From contig NC_080081.1 of NCBI RefSeq assembly GCF_949987535.1, positions 54,446,153 through 54,510,152 of the forward strand: a DNA stretch of 64,000 nucleotides, given 5' to 3'. Both the position numbers and the translations under genes were made by a program. Shown here piece after piece: positions 33,366 through 45,742 of this stretch; within the stretch, counting starts at the first letter, position 1, and each line of letters opens with the position of its first letter. The notes under the pieces are model-generated. The model was not told the DNA's origin and searched no databases. It saw only the letters and a list, made by a program, of their open reading frames with translations. The stretch comes from Balaenoptera acutorostrata. Taxonomy: Eukaryota; Chordata; Mammalia; Artiodactyla; Balaenopteridae.

Positions 33366-33469
33366 TCTTTATTAAATCAATAGAAATAAAAGTGTATAAA
33401 AGCTCAAGGAGTTTCCCCATCATACCCAGCACAATTCATCTATTTTTGTTGATTTACCAGCCAGTCAGG

Positions 33470-33885
33470 TGACACGCGCAATCGTACCTCAGGATTTCTG
33501 GCGGCCTTCATGACCTATGGCACCTCCCTAGCCATGTGACAGAGTTCTGAATAATGGGATGTGAGAAGTGTTGTGACCAACATGTGCACGATCATCTTAA
33601 AAATGAAGCTGACTGTCCTGGCCTCCCTCTATTTTCCCTTTCCACCAGGCTAGCACGTGGACTTGGCAGTGACCCAGACATGGACAACCATCACCCTGAA
33701 GGATGACGGAGCCACAGATGGAAAGCACCTGGGTCCTTGAATGACTGCCATCAGCACCGCCTTCCCCATAAGCCTGAACTGATCACCTTTGGACTGTTGT
33801 GTGAAAAGAAATAAACTTCTGCCTTGTTTGACTCCCTGTGTTTGTGATTTCTTTGTTTCAGTAGTTGAGCTCATGCCTAAATATT
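33470..33885 (+). mobile_element. ancient interspersed repeat, family not named
   Basis: The order 'agccatgtgacagagttctg', 'gacggagccacagatggaaa', 'ctgggtccttgaatgactgc', 'ggactgttgtgtgaaaagaa', 'ataaacttctgcc' is a pattern I know from a common mammalian interspersed repeat, and part of it recurs at 52620-53000. An AATAAA followed by a transcript-end-like region suggests an LTR or similar. I cannot name the family with confidence. Confidence 0.5.
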
Positions 33886-36800
33886 GCACTTCTTATTCTA
33901 AGGTTCTGTAATTTCATATTTTTCCAATAGGCAAAACAGCTAACGTTTCATCTGCAAGGAGTATACTAGTTGCAAGTTTTCTCCCAAGGGGATTGTATGA
34001 GTTAAAGCAAGTATTTCACTTTGTTATCCTACACAGATGACAACCACCACTAGAAAATGTTCTCAGGACAACTGTACAAAATAGTAAAAAAAAAAAAAAA
34101 AAAAGTGAAACCACAAAGCTAAAAATATTATGATACACAGTATTTTTTGACCTGGACATATTATTTGAAGGTGCACTTTGGTTGGTGTATGTTAAACACA
34201 TTCTCAGTGACAAGGATCAATAGCTGTGAGTCCATTTCTGGGCATGTGCACAGAGTTAATTGGCAACCTCCTAACTCATTGTGCATGCAAATTTCAAAGT
34301 TCAAGTAATGGCCAGTTGCCTACATAAACCTTATGCAGGTTTTATTGTTTTGTCAGCTCTGCTTACTTAAATGCATAAATTAAGTACTGTGTAGTGTACC
34401 CACTTAAAAATATGGCAGGATTACTTGGGGGAAGTGAAAATTAAAATGTCAGAAAGAAAAAAGCTTTGCTGTCTCACCCTCAAAGGTGTGCCATGGGATG
34501 AAAGTTTGTTTTGGAGATGTGTTGGCTGCCAGACCAAATGTGGCAGCAAAGTCTAACATCTCTTCTAGTCCAGCCCAGCCCAGGCCACCCCACTGGACAC
34601 GCACATACCCACTCTCAGCACAGAGAAGTCTATAGGCTGTGTATGCTGGGCAGGGAGAACACATGAGCTTCAGGAAAACAATCAAGCAAGGCGTTCACCT
34701 CTCCTTTTCCAAGTGTTTCATTTAACAATACAGAGCCAAGAACTGATCCAAGATTCTTAGGTCAAGATTATTTTTGCTGTTCTACAGAAAGCAGTCCTCT
34801 TCATTATTTTTGTCTCAATTGTCTGCACATTCCTGGTGGAAGGCTAAGTGTTCCTTTGTTCTGCCTCCTTTATGACAGAAACTATCCCCTACCTGTATTT
34901 AAAAAGATAACGATTACCCCCATAGTACTCTGTGAAATTGCTTTCTACCATAATTATCCATTAAATATTTTTAAATGCTTTGAGTGGGACTACTTTGGAC
35001 AAGAATATTTATTCCTATATTAGTTGAGATTGTTAATGGTTTCCAACATGGGTTTTAAGTGACAAATATCCTTGAAGGTGATGAAAGGGCCCCTCTGACA
35101 TTTGGCATCTCAAAATGACACAAACTTGTACTTGAGTGCACACACACACACACTTACTCTTGGTTAGACTCCACAGGTGAGCAGACATAAAAAATTTCTT
35201 TGCTTTAGGCTGGAGTTATTTTAACTCAACATGGCAAAACTGATTACCTTGTACAAGCTGGTTAGAAGTTTACCAACCAGAAACTTGGTTCTGACCCAGT
35301 TTATATTAATGAAAATATGAGACAGTAATTTATTACTGAATGAAGTTTACTTTTGATATATATATATCTATATATATTCAAAATAATGGACCTACTAGGT
35401 GGTAGAAAATTAATTTCCTTGTTGCTTAAAAATTAGGGTACATCTATCATTTTCCCATTTTCCCTGGAGATTTTAAGATCCTAAGTTATCCCAAGATAAT
35501 GTAAACAATTTCTTGATAATACTGTCAAACTACCAAATGGGATAATCGTGGAAAATTCTGCTTGTTTTCAATCCCTACTTTTGCCAGTAGATTAAGTGAT
35601 ACCATCTTATCATCAGCTGTCAAGGGGAAAGAAATCCCTCCTCTTTCCTAGTTATTTGTTATGCAGAAAAATAATAAAAATAGAACCTATGTCCACTTTG
35701 TTCTCCTGAACATTTTTCTATGTGCAAAATATATGTATATATATCCTCATTACATTTGATTCGACACTCTCTTACTCCTGACTTAATTTTTTTTAATCTG
35801 AAGTATATTTTTGACTGACTAGTTCCCACCCAATCCACATTTCCACAGGAGTTTAAAGGAACATAAAAGAGAGAGATTGTAGCATCATATTCTATTGTCA
35901 TTGTGGTCCTCTGCACCAAGCCCAGCCCTCTGAATGCGATCCCATCTCTGGGTCTCACATGGAGTGTTTACTTTTTTATCATTTCCAAGTGTTTCTTTCC
36001 GATAGCACTCCTGTCAAATTTATGAAGAAGTCTGGAAATTTTCAAGATAAGCTGAAATTGGTCTTATTTGTTGACTTCTGACTCAAATTCCCTCTCCTGC
36101 TTCAGGAAGGAAGCTACTGATTTTAGAATCCAACGGCGGTATGTTTCTTTGCCCCAACTCTAGCTGTAAATAACACTTGGTTTCACAGATTTGATAAAGC
36201 CTGTGAGCTTATAATGTCCCTGCCAGACTAGCCAAGAGTTACTTCCTGGGGAATGAAGCCAGTGTGCAGCCCTTCTAGCCACATAAATATGACCCTATTA
36301 GGCAGAAGTCAGTGGGCCTGTCTAACTGTGGGGATTTGCCCAAACAACTCCACAAAGTAGCACGATCAAAGTGATAAAAGAAATTTCCTAAAATGACAGG
36401 AGGAAAAATAAACAACAGAGGGTTCTGTGTTGATTTTTGTCATCTGTCCTTCAACTCTGCTTGGATTCCTCAGCAAGAAGGATTTCCTACCAATACGTGA
36501 CCTGTTTCTATATAAAAACATGAGCTTATCCACTAATACAGGCAATCTCTCACACCTCAGATCCCAGATCACATTGCGAGCTGCTGTTTTGAAAAGTGAA
36601 AGCACAGAGACTTGTACAGGTTTTGGCAGTGATGGTGAGAGGAGCAGAAAGTTATAAAAATTAGGATATCATTTCATGTCTTTCCAACTTCAAAATACAC
36701 TCGGTGTCCTTTGATGGAACTGGTGAGGACCAATGGTGACTGCAGAGAAGAATTATGCTGTCACATTGACATAGAGTTTACCCTTGAATGAAAAGGGTGC

Positions 36801-37285
36801 ATATAATAGAATTGATAATGGTTTATTATCACAAGAATCGCCATGCTCAGTTGGCTCTTATTTGAGTCTATCAGAGACCATCTGCTAACATGGAAATATG
36901 CTGTGGGAATATTCACTCGTTATTTAATTCTCTCAGCATAGACTGATCATCTACTAGGCACACACTATACTCATTTGTTTCTGATATTACTGACACAAAA
37001 AATGTGCATGCAGGGTTGGGGGGAGGATAGAGAGAATGTAGGCAAACATTTAAAATTGAAAGAACCAAAAATAAAGTTTGGGCTTTTTTTCCCTAAACTA
37101 GATGTACATAACTCTACTTTATCCCCAGATAAGTGGGTTCATATTTCACTATAAACATGAGTTAGTGTCTGTACATCTTCAACAGTAAAGTCTGAGAATA
37201 AAGACTCTGAGTTTTAAGTATTAAAACATTAATGTTAGACAAACAACCTTGAAGAAATGATAATGATAACATTGTTCTTGTCTTT
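33886..37285. other. long unique non-coding stretch
   Basis: Mostly unannotated AT-rich DNA. It contains a pure A run at 34085-34104, a short CA run near 35140, a TA-rich patch at 35357-35378 and a possible L2 3'-end remnant in antisense at 36905-36990 ('catctactaggcacacacta'). Open frames of up to about 99 codons have no domain. No gene recognised. Confidence 0.5.
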
Positions 37286-37655
37286 AATAAAATACATTTT
37301 CAGGGACTTCCCTGGTGGCGCAGTGGTTAAGAATCCTCCTGCCAATGCAGGGGACATGGGTTCGATCCCTGGTCTGGGAAGATCCCACATGCCATGGAAG
37401 AACTAAGCCCATATGCCACAACCACTGAGCCTGCACTCTAGGGCCCGCATGCCGCAACTACTGAGCACACGTGCTGCAACTACTGAAGCCCGAGAGCCTA
37501 GAGGCCATGCTCCACAACAAGAGAAGCCACCATAATAAGAAGCCCATACACCGCAACGAAGAGTAGCGCCCGCTCGCCGCAACTAGAGAAAAGCCTGCAC
37601 GTAGCAATGAAGACCCAACGCAGCCATAAATAAATAAATAAATAAATACATTTTT
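37286..37655 (+). mobile_element. CHR-type SINE, older subfamily, with target-site duplication
   Basis: The body runs from GGGACTTCCCTGGTGGCGC (37303) to the (AAAT)n tail near 37648. Box A TGGCGCAGTGG is at 37316-37326 and box B GGTTCGATCCC at 37359-37369, both intact and typical of a polymerase III tRNA-type promoter. An AAATACATTTT direct repeat flanks it (about 37290-37300 and 37644-37654). It has the longer middle region ('gctgcaactactgaagcccg') shared in pattern with the 13.7-kb copy. Confidence 0.94.
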
Positions 37656-38861
37656 AAAAGTAGGTATTTAAAAACCTGCCAAATCTCAAAGATCAAATAG
37701 TCCAACATTATCATTTTATTGATGGGCAAACTGAGACCCACGGGGGTTGAGTTTCCTAATTTTTCACAGACGTTTGTTGTGGGATGCAGCAATGACTAAT
37801 CCTATAAAGGGGTTGAGATTGTATCCGCCATGATGTGTCACCATCTGAAATAAGAATTGCACTCAGACTCATACCTGTGTTACGGGCCTCTTTGTTCAGA
37901 TGCTGGGGGGAGAGTGGATCTGTGATTAAGACAGATTTTTCATCTAGGCCCTGAAAGTATTTTCCTGACAGGGAGAACTTGCTTTCAAGTTTCTCTCTCA
38001 ACATGGTCTTGACAAATTAATGGATGAGACTAAGATTAAAATATCTCAAATTAGACACTAAATTCTGTGAATTATTTTCACTATATAATTAGAATAAAAA
38101 TCAAAATTGGGAACTAGCCAGTTTCCAGAGCTTTTCAGGTCTGAACAAAAGGGGAACGCTGCCTCCTCATCTTTTTATTAGGGACAAAGCACACTGGAGA
38201 AACATTGCCAGCCTTGGACAGACAGTAATAGACTGCATTTCATCACGTGCAGAGCCCCTACAAAGAATCCAATCATCTCACCACTCTAAGGGGACACCAC
38301 AAAAAAAAATAAATAAATAAAATAAGCAGGCATTAGTGGGCTGAAAGCCACTCATCCCATCCTCAGTAAGCTGACGGATGGAACTGTGTCTCCTGACAGA
38401 CAGCTTTGTACCAAGTTGCTTGACACAGAAAAGCCCATGCTCCAAAGCTGTCATTTAAGGTGAATCTGGTCTGGCAGAACCTCATAGGCAGCATACCCTT
38501 CATAAAATCCCATCTACTGGATAATATAAACCTGCTGCAAATGAAAATAACTATGACAATCCAAAGAGTAAACACAAGTGATGATATACTACATTCTTGT
38601 TTTCTTCCCATAACCCATGCCAAGCAAAAAGTATGAAGTTGGGGGCAAAATGCACAATGAAAGGTTTCCAAGGAGCTGATTTTTGGTATAGTTCCTTGAG
38701 AATCACACTGACAGCAGGATCCTTAGGAAGCTCCTGGGGAGACGTCCATTTCCCAGGAGCAGTGTTTAAAGTGGATCAGCACAGCCCAAATGTCTCATTT
38801 GATTTCTATGGTGTAGCCCATTCCAAATGTATATTCTTGTGGTTTTAATGAATAGTACAGT
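37656..38861. other. unique non-coding stretch, no gene recognised
   Basis: Contains an A-rich AAATAAATAAATAAAATAA patch near 38308. Open frames of up to 102 codons on either strand at 38.36-38.85 kb overlap each other and have no recognisable domain. Confidence 0.45.
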
Positions 38862-38937
38862 TGTAATAGGATAGAACAAATCTGACTCCATATTAGATCT
38901 GTTTCTTTTACTTTAACCTTTGTATTCTATCGCTTTA

Positions 38938-39295
38938 AGAATGTAGATGAACCTATTTGTAGGGCAGGAATAGAGACGTAGATGTAGAGAATGGACATGT
39001 GGACACAGTGGGGGAAGGGGAGGATGGGACGAATTGGGAGATTAGGTTTGACATAAATACACTACCATGTGTAAAATAGATAGCTAGTGGGAACCTGCTG
39101 TATAGCACAGGGAGTTCAGCTCGGTGCTCTGTGACAACTTAGATGGGTGGGATGGGGTTGGGGGGGTGGTTGGAGGGAGGTCCAAGAGGGAGGGGATATA
39201 GGTATACATATAGCTGATTCACTTCATTGTACAGCAGAAACTAACACAACATTGTAATGCGATTTTACTCCAATAAAAAAAAAAAAATAGAATGT
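38938..39295 (+). mobile_element. LINE-1 3' UTR fragment, sense, nested in the LTR
   Basis: The L1 part (about 38945-39288) starts GGCAGGAATAGAGACG-like 3' UTR sequence and runs through TAGATAGCTAGTGGGAACC to a poly(A) run at about 39275-39287. AGAATGT flanks it (38938-38944 and 39289-39295). It carries the CTGCTGTATAGCACAGGG variant also seen antisense at 6.7 kb, so it belongs to that older lineage. Confidence 0.9.
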
Positions 39296-39407
39296 TGCCT
39301 ACAGCCTAAAATATACAGGATAGACCATTCCCAAGGTTCTGACCTTTAAGGGTATAACACTTTTCCATTCATATAGAGATAAAAAGTTGCAAAACAGAAA
39401 ATAACAT

Positions 39408-39678
39408 TTTATTTATTTATTTATTTATGGCAGTGTTGGGTCTTCGTTTCTGTGTGAGGGCTTTCTCTAGTTGTGGCGAGCGGGGGCCACTCTTCATCGC
39501 GGTGCGCGGGCGTCTCACTATTGTGGCCTCTCTTGTTGCAGAGCACAGGCTCCAGATGCACAGGCTCAGCAATTGTGGCTCACGGGCCTAGTCGCTCCGC
39601 GGCATGTGGGATCTTCCCAGACCTGTGTCCCCTGTATTGGCAGGCAGATTCTCAACCACTGCACCACCAGGGAAGCCC
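39408..39678 (-). mobile_element. CHR-type SINE, younger subfamily, antisense, box B deleted
   Basis: Tail (TTTA)n at left, tRNA-like head at right, nested in the family-B LTR. Compared with the copy at 14.8 kb, 12 bases are missing at about 39622-39623, where 'gacc' is joined directly to 'tgtgtcccc'. The missing bases contain the complement of the GGTTCGAGCC core of box B. A short ACC repeat at both ends of the lost segment suggests slippage or short-homology deletion. Box A (complement of TGGTGCAGTGG) remains. Confidence 0.92.
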
Positions 39679-39971
39679 TAATTTATTTTTTTACCTTAAC
39701 ATTTGTCTTGTTGGAGGTTTACAGGAACATCGTGACCTGACCTATGTGGACAGATGCAAGAACAAAGGATTCCGACACCAAGACGTTTGCAACAACTAAC
39801 CACGCCCCTCCTTTACCTTGCCTTTAAAAGTGCTTTGCTGAGACCCTTCATGCGGGGCATGAGACATCCATCTCCTTGCATGGCCCTGAAATGAACATTT
39901 CTCTTCCCTAAACTCTGACGTTTTGGTATCGTTTGGCCTCACTGTGCATTGGGCACAGGAACTTCCGTTCA

Positions 39972-41911
39972 GTAAAATCGTGGCAAAGAATTCCAGCTGC
40001 CTTCTGCTAAATAACTGGTAAAGGCAGAAAAAAATTCCTTCTTCAGTCAACATAAAAAGTCAATCAGAACCCACCAACTAGTGAGATTTGCCCTAACATC
40101 TCATATTTGGAGACATCTGAGAGCATGCGAGAAAATTCTGAAATGGTCAGTTGGAGCTACCATTTTCAGACCTTGTGAATTTCTCAGTTTATGCTATCCT
40201 AAGAGATCACAGAAATATTTCTTTGGGGTAATCATTATTCCTACATTTTTATAAAACTTTTCCAGTTTACAAAGAGTTTTTAAACTTATCCCCTTATTTA
40301 ATCTTCACAACATCATGAACTATCAATTTTAAAGAAGAAACTGAGGCTCAGAAAATTTAAGTGGCTTTCCACTGGTCACAGCTGGGAAACAAGAGACACA
40401 GTTGAAACATGTGTAGTGGACTTCTGTCATGTTTTGCTCACAGCATTCACCATACCTAAATGAGGAGGAATGCACTATTGTGAGTTTCTTGATAGAAGGT
40501 GTGGCCCCAATTCCCCAATTTTTGTCACTAGAGAATTTTATATGTATCAGTCTGCCATAAATGGCAATACCCTTTGCAAAGCTTATAATTCCTTGCCTGG
40601 TTGGGCATCATATCTGATTACTGCCATCTTCCTCCTGCACTATCACCCTCTGGTCAAAGCCCTATCTCTCACATTGTTTATGTAGATGTCTATAGTCATG
40701 GACACCAAAGAAGCAGAAGGGGGTTGATCTCCGTCTCCCAGTTCTCTGGGATTAGGGTGCAGGCCCTTGACAAAGACTTAGGAATCGTAAGCTCCTCCTA
40801 TGGCCCCTAAAACTTGAAGAAGGAATAAAAGGCAAAGGGAACATCTTCAAGTACTCAGAGATGATGGAGAGCTCAGCACCCAGCACAGTAGTGGTGAGTG
40901 TTAGGTGGGGATATCTCCAATAACAGAGATACATCCACCCAGATCCTTAGTGGAGGTTCCCTTGGCTACATCCATTGTGGAAGCTATGAAATAGCCCTTC
41001 TATAGTTTCTTCTCTGCTAAGTTTCAGGGTCACTTCTACTGCTTGCTGTTAAAAAGCCTGCATGACACCCAATTATCTAATTTTAATATCAGTGACATTT
41101 CCAACACCCTCAGCCTTTTATAGTGATTAAATTTGATGTCTGATAGGTTCTAATTACCTAATACACCCTTTCCTGAATATCAGAAAAAACTACAGTGTCA
41201 TTAATGTAACCTGAAGTGTGTATACAGTAATTTTTGTTCTCTACCATTACATAATATGGAGTTAATCCAAGAATAGGCTATAAGGAGCAGTTATTACTAT
41301 TTTTTTCACTAAAATTGTCCAAGACCACTCCAGCATACAGTAAGTACTTCCCCCCTGGAACTCAAAATACTTAACTTATAGAGCACCATTTGACAAGCAA
41401 CCACCTATTGTCTTATAACAATTCTTGCATTAGTTATTGTACCTTAAATATATCCTTAAATTTGGCTCTTACATTTTTCATATACGTTGCCCAGTTTTCC
41501 TAATTAGAATTATGGAAACTGAAAGAAGGCAGCGACTGGATACTAAATTTCTTTTTATTTCCTACCAACTACATTATAGAAATCAAGAGCTTATGCCCAT
41601 AAAAGGTACCTACTCTTTTGTAAACTGAATGCAAAGATGTTTCTTCTACTTTGACACTAACCAATTATTTTATGTTTATTTATATACTCTGCTTTTATAT
41701 TTTCCTATCTACTAGTATAGTGACATATATAGTAAATGAGTAATAAATGAAAATCAATGATTGATTGGTTTAGAAAAGATCTCTGATATCAATGACTTCC
41801 CAATATTATTGAGGTGGTAATGATCAAAGAGTGAAATGACCAAAGAGGAGTAGAGAAAAAGGATAACAATAATTATAGGCTAGATAGTAATTCTTATAAT
41901 AGGATTTTGTT
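39972..41911. other. mostly unique stretch with a decayed MIR
   Basis: An antisense MIR-like piece lies at 40255-40395 (see separate entry). Otherwise AT-rich DNA with short open frames and no recognised gene. Confidence 0.45.
40255..40395 (-). mobile_element. MIR SINE remnant, antisense
   Basis: 'ccccttatttaatcttcaca', 'gaagaaactgaggctcagaa' and 'ttccactggtcacagctggg' follow the order of an antisense MIR core and 3' half. Confidence 0.7.
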
Positions 41912-42230
41912 AAATATGAACACACGGCTTCCCTGGTGGTGCAGTGGTTGAGAATCTGCCTGCCAATGCAGGGGACACAGGTTCGAGCCCTGGTCTGGGA
42001 AGATCCCACATGCCGCGGAGCAACTAGGCCCGTGAGCCACAACTACTGAGCCTGTGCATCTGGAGCCTGTGCCCCGCAACGAGAGAGGCCGTGACAGTGA
42101 AAGGCCCGTGCACCACGATGAAGGGTGGCCCCCGCTTACTGCAACTAGAGAAAGCCCTCACACAGAAACGAAGACCCAACACAGCCAAAAATAAACAAAT
42201 AAATTTATTTTTTAAAAAAATATGAACACA
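41912..42230 (+). mobile_element. CHR-type SINE, younger subfamily, with target-site duplication
   Basis: The body runs from CGGCTTCCCTGGTGGTGCAG (41925) to an AAATAAATTTATTTTTT-type tail. The 13-bp direct repeat AAATATGAACACA flanks it (41912-41924 and 42218-42230). Box A reads TGGTGCAGTGG and box B GGTTCGAGCCC. It keeps the full GAGCCTGTGCATCTGGAGCC middle region. Confidence 0.95.
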
Positions 42231-44429
42231 GATGTACATATATAGTATATTTCTACATTTGAAATACTCAATGTCTTCACATTTTGTATGAAGAGATCCC
42301 CTTCCTCCTCGTCTCCCTGTCCCTGCCTATAAGACGGGACCTTGTACAGAAAGCTGTAGGGGATTGTCATTTTTGCCATAGATCCAGCTTTTCTACTCAT
42401 AATTATATCTAACAAAACAAGCCTCTTGAAAATGCAGACAGTAGAAGATAGGGAGAAAGGCTAGTGGGAACTTGGTGATGGTACATGCATATTTTTAAAA
42501 CATTTCTTTCAACTGCCAGTCGCCTTGTCTAATCAGGGCACCTCTATTCTGAAGGAGCAAATATCAAAGTCAAGATGGAATATAAATGCAGCATTATAAT
42601 ATATGGCATGAAGAATGAAGATATGGCAAGGGTTGACATTGATGATGATTAAACCGTTTGGGAATTGGTCTTAGAGACACGAGGATGGAATCCATAATCA
42701 CCAGCCCTCCTCTTCTCCTTACACAGTACCTGCTAATATACGCCAGCTTTGTAATTACCTACTAAAAGATAGGTGGGGAGTTCATTAACCACACTAATTA
42801 CAAGAACAATTTATGCTAAATCATCAGCAGGAATGTTAAAAATACTCCTTGAAAACCAAAACAATGTAAAACCGACCTTAGCAGATACCGAACATCTGTT
42901 CTCTAGGGCAGAATAAAAGAGAAAATCACAAGAAAACAAAAAAGATGAGAGAGGAAAAATATTTTCTTTGTCATTCCCAACTGAATGACAGGTGCAAGTC
43001 TATGATGTGAAGGAAATGGTGTGTATTAGAGACGATGACCTCACAGATAAAGAGGATCAGTGGCAGCTGCTAGCTCCTCAAGGCTTCACTTGTCACCTAC
43101 TAGCCCAATTTGTTATTGCTCAGAGGGATGTCATCTCCTGCTTCCTCCGTTCTAAAACGTGAATCAGATGGAGAACAATATTCCAAAAGTTTTTTGAGAT
43201 GTGTTTTAGATGTCGTGTCCATTTTTATGTCACTCTACCAGATGTTCCAAAACCAGAGAACAAAAGATGATTGCCAACTAATGACTTGACAGCACCTGAG
43301 AGAGAAGTTTAATTGGGAAATTAACAAAAAAAATTATCATGAAAGATATTTTAAAACATCATTTTAGTAAGTACATATCAGCATCCAGAGCTAAATTTGA
43401 CTGAAGGATTTCTTTGAATCTAAGAGTTTTAGGGCTATTATTATTTCGTGACTATGGAATAATTCCTTGTGATTAGGCAACGTCAACTAAGGATTTTTTT
43501 TTTTTTTTTTTTTTTTGCAGAAGCCATCCATAACTAAATGTATATAACTACTTTTTTCCCTGCAAGAATAGAATTTTTAAAGGGGGAGCTGATTCAGATA
43601 ATGTTTTAAGATCTCTTTAAAATGGAAATGCTTCTTTGGAAATGTTCCACATATTTGGCATCAGAAGTTTCCTGTGTGCGAGCTGCACTAATTAGAGGCC
43701 TGCACACATGGAGGTTGGGATGTAAGGTGAAAGGAGAGAAACATTAATGACCCAGGCTGTGATATCATTTGTGAGAACTTCTCTCCAATGATCTGACACC
43801 CATTGAAGTTCAGCTTTCAATTCTATCTTTGAAGCCCAGATCAAGTGGTGCCACGGACATGTCTTTTGTGTTACACACTCATATGTTTTTTCCTAAATTG
43901 CTATGGACTACCTGTGAAAGAAGGCATCCACCCCAATGCTAACAGTGGACACCGTTTCAAATTAGTTTTCCATTTGACATAAAGTCTACTGTGGCAACTT
44001 GTATGACTTTTTAGTAGCCTTGGACAAGGTCACATCATAAGGGGAAAATATTGCCTTGGAAATGATAAAAAATGAATAGAATATTCATTTTTGCCCAACT
44101 CTCCTTTCTTTCCCCAACTCATGGTCTCCTTTGAAATCAACCAGTAGATGTGCCCAAGATTGGTAGACTCTGCTAAGCAATATGTATGATTCTACTACAA
44201 CAGGTCATCAGAAAATTTATTGGGGGCATTAAGTTATTACAGTTGCTTTCACTACAGAAAAAAAGGAATTGGTCAGCTTTTGAAAAACCAAAGTGTTAGT
44301 TGCTGGCAATGCCCTGCCTTCTTGGTTGGCACCATTTCCATTTCAACATCCACCTGATGTCTAGACCCCTCTTACAGCCTGCTTTGCCTCTCTACTTATT
44401 TCAGTAAATGACTTTTGATGTAGAGCAGA
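42231..44429. other. unique stretch, possible conserved element near 42770
   Basis: The part at about 42730-42850 combines TAATTAC, ATTAACC and CTAATTAC motifs in non-repetitive DNA, which could be a homeodomain-type enhancer; this is conjecture. A T run of about 22 bases is at 43493-43516. No open frame of note. Confidence 0.4.
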
Positions 44430-44680
44430 CAGTCCCAAACCCACAGATGGGAGCTTCTGAGAAATACCATTGCCTGGGCATCAATCATTTTTAAAGATTT
44501 CTCCAGGGGATTTTAATGTCCAAATAAAATTTAAGAACCACTGGAAACTTGCTACCGAAAGTATAGCCCCCAGACCCAAACACTAACATGAGAGCTTGTT
44601 AGAAATGCAGAGTATCTGACACCTCGCAGACCTACTGAATCTGAATCTTCATTTTCACAAGAAGTACTGCTCTAGAGCAA
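44430..44680. mobile_element. two adjacent MER5-type hAT remnants in opposite orientation
   Basis: The left piece (44430-44543) ends 'aaatttaagaaccactg', the terminal sequence of MER5. The right piece (44545-44680) reads 'gagagcttgttagaaatgca', 'cagacctactgaatctgaat', 'cttcattttcac', typical of the MER5A middle and 3' half. Neither has coding potential. They could also be parts of one rearranged element. Confidence 0.7.
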
Positions 44681-45742
44681 AGGGGCTTATTAACTTAGTT
44701 ACACGTAAGACTTCAAAGAAACCTGTGATCAGAATATTATGTTTGCATTCTTGCATTTTTTTTTTCTGGGGAAATGTCCAGTGGTTCTCATGATATTCTT
44801 CAAAGAATTTGTGACTCAAATAAAGTGGGAAAAAAATGCTAGAGCCTAAACCAGGACTCATAAACTTAAATAATGATAGGAGATAGCCAAAAGAAGTAAG
44901 AGTGAAGTGGATGGGGAATTTTCAAATAAATATGTAGAAATATTTGGCACAAAAATGCCATACTCTTTCTAATTTTTTAAAATACACTGCCCTTTCTCTC
45001 CATCTTTAGTTTTACCACTTTGCGAAGAAACGTGAGTTCAACACAATAACTCTCTATGGGGAAAACCGCACCTGTATGGTGGTACATGGCAATTGACACC
45101 ACCTTGGAAGGCAACAGGACAAGATGAGGTTGTGGAACCTGGGAAAGCACGTGCCTTGCATGAACCAGGAGGCACTATAACTGCTCCCGCCAACTGCTGG
45201 CATGGGGAAAGGCCTGGTATTGTTGGATCTTCTGCTTTTTAAAGACAGTCCAGAACTCCAGACTTTTATGGAAAACAAAATCTTTAAATGTTGCATCAAT
45301 AATTTTTGAGACTCAGTAGGCTAAATAAAACTCATTTATAATTATACATGGATAGTTAACATCCACTGGTACAGACCTATCTCTCACCTCTCACTTCCAA
45401 GGCAACACCTTTCTAGAGCTCATTCCAACCGGAATCAAATGTTATAAATGAGATGCTGCCACCCCATCTTCTCATTTTCAGAATGAGAAGCCAGACAGCT
45501 GAGATGCCTTGACAAAGGTCACAGTGAATTAATCTTGGTTAATGCACTTGGTTAGCTTCCGAGTAGCAGTGAGAATTTGTTCAGGGAAGACTAAGACAAT
45601 TTAAGCTTTTCAAGACAGAAAAGATTTAATACAGGGAAATGAGTGATGAAAAGAGTGAAACAGTGAATATCTGGGGAAACTGCTTCTAGTTCTCAGGTTG
45701 TTGCTAGCTTTCAGAATCAGAAAACTGCAAGAAACTGTAGTC
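44681..45742. other. unique non-coding stretch, no gene recognised
   Basis: AT-rich with a T run at 44757-44764. Open frames under 85 codons, no domains. Confidence 0.45.

Larger units (their letters stand above)
38862..39971 (+). mobile_element. retroviral LTR (family B) interrupted by an L1 tail and a SINE
   Basis: LTR pieces lie at 38862-38937, 39296-39407 and 39679-39971. The first piece is near-identical to the start of the LTR at 28959 (AGAACAAATCTGACTCCATA, then GATCTGTTTCTTTTACTTT). The third includes 'acaggaacatcgtgacctg', which matches 'cacaggaaacatcctgacc' in that copy, then a TATA-like CCTTTAAAAGTG. The right end, near CCGTTCA, is uncertain. No internal proviral genes are attached. 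Confidence 0.68.

Noticed and set aside
28959..39971. A provirus bounded by the two same-orientation family-B LTRs
   Set aside because: No retroviral coding similarity lies between them, and the interval contains older MER5 and MIR remnants, an L1 tail and a SINE in a layout inconsistent with proviral DNA.
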